A stretch of DNA of 44,592 bases from Pseudogemmobacter faecipullorum (lineage in GTDB: Bacteria; Pseudomonadota; Alphaproteobacteria; Rhodobacterales; Rhodobacteraceae), in assembly GCF_020539525.1 (NCBI RefSeq), contig NZ_JACDXX010000022.1, positions 1-44,592 on the forward strand, in the 5' to 3' direction. This document shows, piece by piece, positions 40,840-44,592 of this stretch (positions are counted from its first letter, which is position 1; every line of letters begins with the position of its first letter). The notes under the pieces are model-generated. The model saw nothing but the letters and a program-made list of their open reading frames with translations. It was not told the DNA's origin and made no database searches. The translations under genes and the position numbers were made by a program.

Positions 40840-42855
40840 ATGGCCCCCAAGGAAAATGACGACGTTAAGCCAGAAGGCGAAGAGGCCGACATCTCGCTCG
40901 ATATGAGCCAGGCCGCCGTCAAAAAGATGATCACTGACGCGCGTGAGCGTGGTTACATCACGATGGAACAGCTTAATGCCGTCATGCCGCCCGATCAGGT
41001 ATCGGGTGATCAGATCGAAGATGTCATGTCGATGCTCTCGGAAATGGGCATCAATGTGATTGAGGATGAAGAGGGCGAGGAAGCCGAGGATTCGACCGGC
41101 GCGGGCGAGCTGGTGGAAACCGGCGGCGGCTCGGGCTCGCGCGAACTCGCGGTCTCCGGCACCACCACCGAGACCCTCGACCGCACCGATGATCCGGTCA
41201 GGATGTATCTGCGCGAAATGGGCTCGGTTGAGCTTTTGTCGCGCGAGGGCGAGATCGCCATCGCCAAGCGTATTGAGGCTGGCCGCAATACGATGATCGC
41301 CGGCCTGTGCGAAAGCCCGCTGACCTTCCAGGCCATCACCATCTGGCGCGACGAACTGCTGTCGGAAGACATTCTGCTGCGCGATGTGATCGACCTTGAG
41401 GCCACCTTCGGCCGCAATCTCGAAGGCGATGAAGAGCTGGAAGGCGCGCCGCTGGATGAGCTGGGCGTGGTTGCCCCCGGTGGCGCCCCGGCGGCACGGC
41501 GCTCGCCCAATGAGCCCGAGCTTGATGCCGATGGCAATCCGATCCTCGGCGAGCGTGATGATGACGAGGATGACGACGCCTCGAATATGTCGCTCGCCGC
41601 GATGGAGGCCACTTTGCGCCCGAAAGTGCTCGAGATCCTCGAGCGCATCGCCGAGAATTACGACCAGCTGTCGGAAATGCAGCAGACCCGGATGGAAGCG
41701 ACGATCTCTTCCTCCAGCCGCTTCACCACCACCGAGGAAGCCGCCTATCAGAAGCTGCGCGGCGAGATGGTGCTGCTGGTCAACGAGCTGCATCTCAACA
41801 ACAGCCGGATCGAGGCGCTGATCGATCAGCTCTATGGCATCAACAAGCGCATCATGTCGATCAATTCGGGCATGGTGAAGCTGGCCGATATCGCGCGGAT
41901 CAACCGTCAGGAATTCATTGCCGAATACCAGGGCTATGAGCTTGACCCCTCCTGGGTTGACCGTATGGCTGCGAAAGCGGCGCGGGGCTGGCAGAGCCTG
42001 ATGGAGAAGAACCGCGACAAGGTCGAGGAGCTGCGCGCCGAAATGGCCCAGGTCGGCCAGTATATCGGTGTCGATATCTCAGAATTCCGCCGCATCGTGA
42101 ACCAGGTGCAGAAGGGCGAGAAAGAAGCCCGTCAGGCCAAGAAAGAAATGGTCGAGGCCAACCTGCGCCTCGTGATCTCGATCGCCAAGAAATACACCAA
42201 CCGTGGTCTGCAGTTCCTCGATCTTATCCAGGAGGGCAATATCGGTCTGATGAAAGCCGTCGATAAGTTTGAATATCGCCGCGGCTATAAATTCTCGACC
42301 TATGCCACCTGGTGGATCCGTCAGGCCATCACCCGCTCGATCGCCGATCAGGCCCGCACCATCCGTATCCCGGTGCATATGATCGAAACCATCAATAAGC
42401 TGGTGCGCACCGGCCGGCAGATGCTGCATGAGATCGGCCGCGAACCGACCCCGGAAGAGCTGGCCGAAAAGCTGCAGATGCCGCTCGAGAAGGTTCGTAA
42501 GGTGATGAAAATCGCCAAGGAGCCGATCTCGCTCGAAACCCCGATCGGGGATGAGGAAGACAGCCAGCTCGGCGACTTCATCGAGGATAAGAATGCGGTC
42601 CTGCCGCTCGATTCCGCGATCCAGGAGAATCTGAAAGAGACGACGACCCGCGTCCTCGCCTCGCTGACCCCGCGTGAGGAACGTGTGCTGCGGATGCGCT
42701 TCGGCATCGGCATGAACACCGACCACACCCTGGAAGAGGTCGGCCAGCAGTTCAGCGTGACCCGCGAACGGATCCGTCAGATCGAAGCCAAGGCTTTGCG
42801 CAAGCTCAAGCACCCCTCGCGCTCGCGCAAGCTGCGCAGCTTCCTCGACCAGTGA
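40840..42855 (+). CDS. rpoD: RNA polymerase primary sigma factor (sigma-70)
   Basis: The 671-residue protein has region 1.1 near the start, an acidic linker (about 70-105), region 1.2 ([21 protein letters not shown]) and a long non-conserved region with an acidic loop near residues 230-250. Region 2 (about 435-505) includes [16 protein letters not shown] and [15 protein letters not shown]. Region 3 follows, and region 4.2 has [20 protein letters not shown]. It directs core polymerase to housekeeping promoters, including those proposed here. A good ribosome site (GCAGGAGCATCC) precedes ATG 40840. Confidence 0.97.
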   Translation: MAPKENDDVKPEGEEADISLDMSQAAVKKMITDARERGYITMEQLNAVMPPDQVSGDQIEDVMSMLSEMGINVIEDEEGEEAEDSTGAGELVETGGGSGSRELAVSGTTTETLDRTDDPVRMYLREMGSVELLSREGEIAIAKRIEAGRNTMIAGLCESPLTFQAITIWRDELLSEDILLRDVIDLEATFGRNLEGDEELEGAPLDELGVVAPGGAPAARRSPNEPELDADGNPILGERDDDEDDDASNMSLAAMEATLRPKVLEILERIAENYDQLSEMQQTRMEATISSSSRFTTTEEAAYQKLRGEMVLLVNELHLNNSRIEALIDQLYGINKRIMSINSGMVKLADIARINRQEFIAEYQGYELDPSWVDRMAAKAARGWQSLMEKNRDKVEELRAEMAQVGQYIGVDISEFRRIVNQVQKGEKEARQAKKEMVEANLRLVISIAKKYTNRGLQFLDLIQEGNIGLMKAVDKFEYRRGYKFSTYATWWIRQAITRSIADQARTIRIPVHMIETINKLVRTGRQMLHEIGREPTPEELAEKLQMPLEKVRKVMKIAKEPISLETPIGDEEDSQLGDFIEDKNAVLPLDSAIQENLKETTTRVLASLTPREERVLRMRFGIGMNTDHTLEEVGQQFSVTRERIRQIEAKALRKLKHPSRSRKLRSFLDQ

Positions 42856-42861
42856 TCTGAA

Positions 42862-42893
42862 AAAGGGCCCCGCGTGCGGGGCCCTTTGCTTTT
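42862..42893 (+). terminator. Rho-independent terminator of rpoD
   Basis: AAAGGGCCCCG and CGGGGCCCTTT form a perfect 11-bp stem with a 4-nt loop, followed by GCTTTT. It begins 6 bp after the rpoD stop. Confidence 0.9.
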
Positions 42894-42972
42894 GCACTCC
42901 TGCTGACTGCCCCGCCCTGCCCCCTCTGGCCCCGGGCCTCCGGCGCGCCTCAGCGACGCCCACTGCTGCCTT

Positions 42973-43299
42973 TCAGGGCTTTGGCAGATAGGGAATCGCC
43001 CCGGCGAGGTCACTGTCATCAATCACCCGGAAATGGCTTTGCGACCCCGCCTTGCGCGCCGCGCCATAGGGCGCATATTCCGGGTCACTGGCAAAGGCAT
43101 GGGCGGCAGCGCGATCGGGGAACTCTATCAGCGCGATCAGCGTCTCATCGGTTTTATCCCCTTCCAAAGTCTCGATATTGCCGCTGCGCGACAGATAGCG
43201 GCCACCATGTTTCGCGGCGATCTCATGCACGCGGGCGGCATAATCCGGCACCCAGGCCGGATCGATGACTTTCACAACGGCGATCAGAAATGCGCTCAT
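42973..43299 (-). CDS. DUF1330 domain-containing protein
   Basis: The 108-residue protein matches DUF1330, a dimeric ferredoxin-like alpha/beta barrel fold: AFLIAVVKVIDPAWVPDYAARV at the start, GRYLSRSGNIETLEGD, and LIALIEFPDRAAAHAFASDPEY. Function is unknown for the family. The ATG at 43299 has a strong ribosome site (GGGAGAGAG) upstream. It is convergent with rpoD and separated by the terminator. Confidence 0.88.
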   Translation of the reverse strand: MSAFLIAVVKVIDPAWVPDYAARVHEIAAKHGGRYLSRSGNIETLEGDKTDETLIALIEFPDRAAAHAFASDPEYAPYGAARKAGSQSHFRVIDDSDLAGAIPYLPKP

Positions 43300-43430
43300 T
43301 TTTCTCTCTCCCTGTCAGGGCGCAGCCAGCAGACAGCGGCAGGACCCGGGCCAGAATGCCAAAAGCTGCGGGCTCTGTCCTTGCCTCTTTTGGCCAGGAA
43401 ATCCCCCTGCCCTGCCGGAAAGGCGCGCCG

Positions 43431-43467
43431 GAAAGAAAAGGGCCGCCCCCAGCCGGGGCGCGGCCCT
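43431..43467 (-). terminator. Rho-independent terminator of acs
   Basis: On the minus strand AGGGCCGC pairs with GCGGCCCT (with an inner CCCC/GGGG pairing), followed by TTTTCTTTC. It lies 24-60 bp beyond the acs stop. Confidence 0.75.
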
Positions 43468-43490
43468 CTGCCTCGCGCGCTGAGCCGGTC

Positions 43491-44592
43491 TCAGCCCCGG
43501 TTGGCGCGGTTTTCGATCAGGTCTTCGACGACTGAGGGGTCCGCCAGGGTTGAGGTATCGCCAAGCGCGGCGAAATCATTCTCGGCGATCTTGCGCAGGA
43601 TGCGGCGCATGATCTTGCCCGAGCGGGTTTTCGGCAGGCCGGGGGCGAACTGGATCAGATCGGGTTTGGCGATCGGGCCGATCTCCTGGCGCACGAAAGC
43701 CTCAAGCTCGCGCTTCAGCGCCTCCGAGGGCTCCACCCCGTTCATCAGCGTCACATAGGCATAGATGCCCTGACCCTTCACCTCATGCGGATAGCCGACC
43801 ACCGCCGCTTCGGCGACTTTCTCATGCGCCACCAGCGCCGATTCCACCTCGGCCGTGCCCATGCGGTGGCCCGAGACATTGATCACATCATCGACCCGGC
43901 CGGTGATCCAGTAATAGCCGTCAGCGTCGCGGCGGCAGCCGTCGCCGGTGAAATAATAGCCCTTATACTGGCTGAAATAGGCCTCCTCAAAGCGGGCGTG
44001 ATCGCCCCAGAGCGTGCGCATCTGGCCGGGCCAGCTGTCTTTGATACACAGCACGCCCTCGGCCTCGACCGCTTCCTGCAGCTCGGCCGTCTGTGCATCG
44101 AGCACCACCGGCTGCACGCCAAAGAACGGCACAGTGGCCGAGCCCGGCTTGGTGGCGACCGCGCCTGGCAAAGGCGTCAGCATATGGCCGCCGGTCTCGG
44201 TCTGCCAGAAAGTGTCGACGATCGGCAGTTGCCCTTTTCCAACATTTTTATGGTACCAGGACCAGGCTTCGGGGTTGATAGGTTCACCAACCGTACCAAG
44301 CAGCTTCAGGCTGCTCAGATCGTGTTTCTCAACCCATTCTGCGCCCAGCCCCATCAGCGAGCGGATCGCGGTCGGCGCGGTATAGAACTGATTAACCTTA
44401 TGTTTGGCGCAGACCTGCCAGAACCGCCCGGCATCGGGCCAGGTCGGCACGCCCTCAAACATCAGAGTGGTGCCGCCATTCGCCAGCGGGCCATAGACGA
44501 TATAGCTGTGACCGGTGACCCAGCCGACATCGGCGGTGCACCAATAGACATCGCCATCATGATAATCGAAAGTATATTGATGCGTCATCGCC
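43491..44592 (-). CDS. acs: Acetyl-CoA synthetase, C-terminal part (cut by the window edge)
   Basis: The ~367 visible residues are the C-terminal half of an AMP-forming acetyl-CoA synthetase, which activates acetate to acetyl-CoA. Visible features are [21 protein letters not shown], the ATP/AMP-binding WQTETGGHM, the [22 protein letters not shown] hinge and [14 protein letters not shown], whose SGK lysine is the acetylation-controlled catalytic residue. The frame is open to the right edge, so the N-terminal half lies outside. All conserved blocks in the visible part are intact. Confidence 0.95.
   Translation of the reverse strand, partial: AMTHQYTFDYHDGDVYWCTADVGWVTGHSYIVYGPLANGGTTLMFEGVPTWPDAGRFWQVCAKHKVNQFYTAPTAIRSLMGLGAEWVEKHDLSSLKLLGTVGEPINPEAWSWYHKNVGKGQLPIVDTFWQTETGGHMLTPLPGAVATKPGSATVPFFGVQPVVLDAQTAELQEAVEAEGVLCIKDSWPGQMRTLWGDHARFEEAYFSQYKGYYFTGDGCRRDADGYYWITGRVDDVINVSGHRMGTAEVESALVAHEKVAEAAVVGYPHEVKGQGIYAYVTLMNGVEPSEALKRELEAFVRQEIGPIAKPDLIQFAPGLPKTRSGKIMRRILRKIAENDFAALGDTSTLADPSVVEDLIENRANRG

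Overview
The window is alphaproteobacterial and most likely from the Rhodobacterales (Paracoccaceae-like). Evidence: a GC-rich genome, a circularly permuted two-piece tmRNA with tag ANDNRAPVAMAA, dnaG followed directly by a long rpoD, an adenosylcobalamin-dependent ribonucleotide reductase, DUF1489 and bactofilin genes, and clustered GANTC (CcrM-type) sites before rpoD. This placement comes from gene content and style, not from a database search.

Positions 1-17811 form an integration hotspot at a tRNA-Ser(GGA) gene. The left edge holds the C-terminal end of one tyrosine integrase. A compact 17.35-kb prophage-like element then runs between a 16-bp direct repeat (384-399 and 17720-17735), whose right copy is the 3' end of the tRNA gene. 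The element's own integrase lies beside that tRNA. It encodes portal, a Phage_TAC_11-like protein, a natural prohead protease/major capsid fusion, a second chaperone-like protein, a lambda gpI-like tail protein, HNH nuclease, gp6-like connector, gp10-like protein, DUF3168 protein, head-tail adaptor, TerS, TerL and a 795-residue tape measure. The order is scrambled compared with HK97-like phages. No major tail tube, tail tip or fibre, lysis, replication or classical repressor gene was recognised. It is therefore either a decayed prophage or a capsid-encoding satellite that depends on a helper.

Within the element, 5.27-7.97 kb is a cargo island. It holds a lipoprotein gene with its own promoter, flanked by a 22-bp target-like duplication; a repeat-domain gene interrupted by an in-frame amber codon; and a visibly AT-richer RelA/SpoT-domain gene with an 11-G tract upstream. 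The control region (13.9-16.3 kb) has three copies of a 16-bp motif, a ribbon-helix-helix-like protein, an unknown 209-residue protein, and an iteron-like 8-bp tandem repeat next to an AT-rich stretch.

Positions 17812-44592 are chromosomal: about 1 kb with no convincing gene, bactofilin, DUF1489, nrdJ, a MYG1-family gene, ssrA, a TetR/SMR efflux pair, PPK2, rlmJ, a PhzF-family gene, a TerB-like gene and a PhnD-like gene. An amine or amino-acid module follows (29.3-38.5 kb): a polar-amino-acid ABC transporter with two binding proteins, two PuuA-like gamma-glutamyl-amine ligases, a class I glutamine amidotransferase and a PuuB-like FAD oxidase. Together these suggest import of an amine, gamma-glutamylation, oxidation and release of glutamate. 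The window ends with dnaG, rpoD, a DUF1330 gene and the 3' part of acs.
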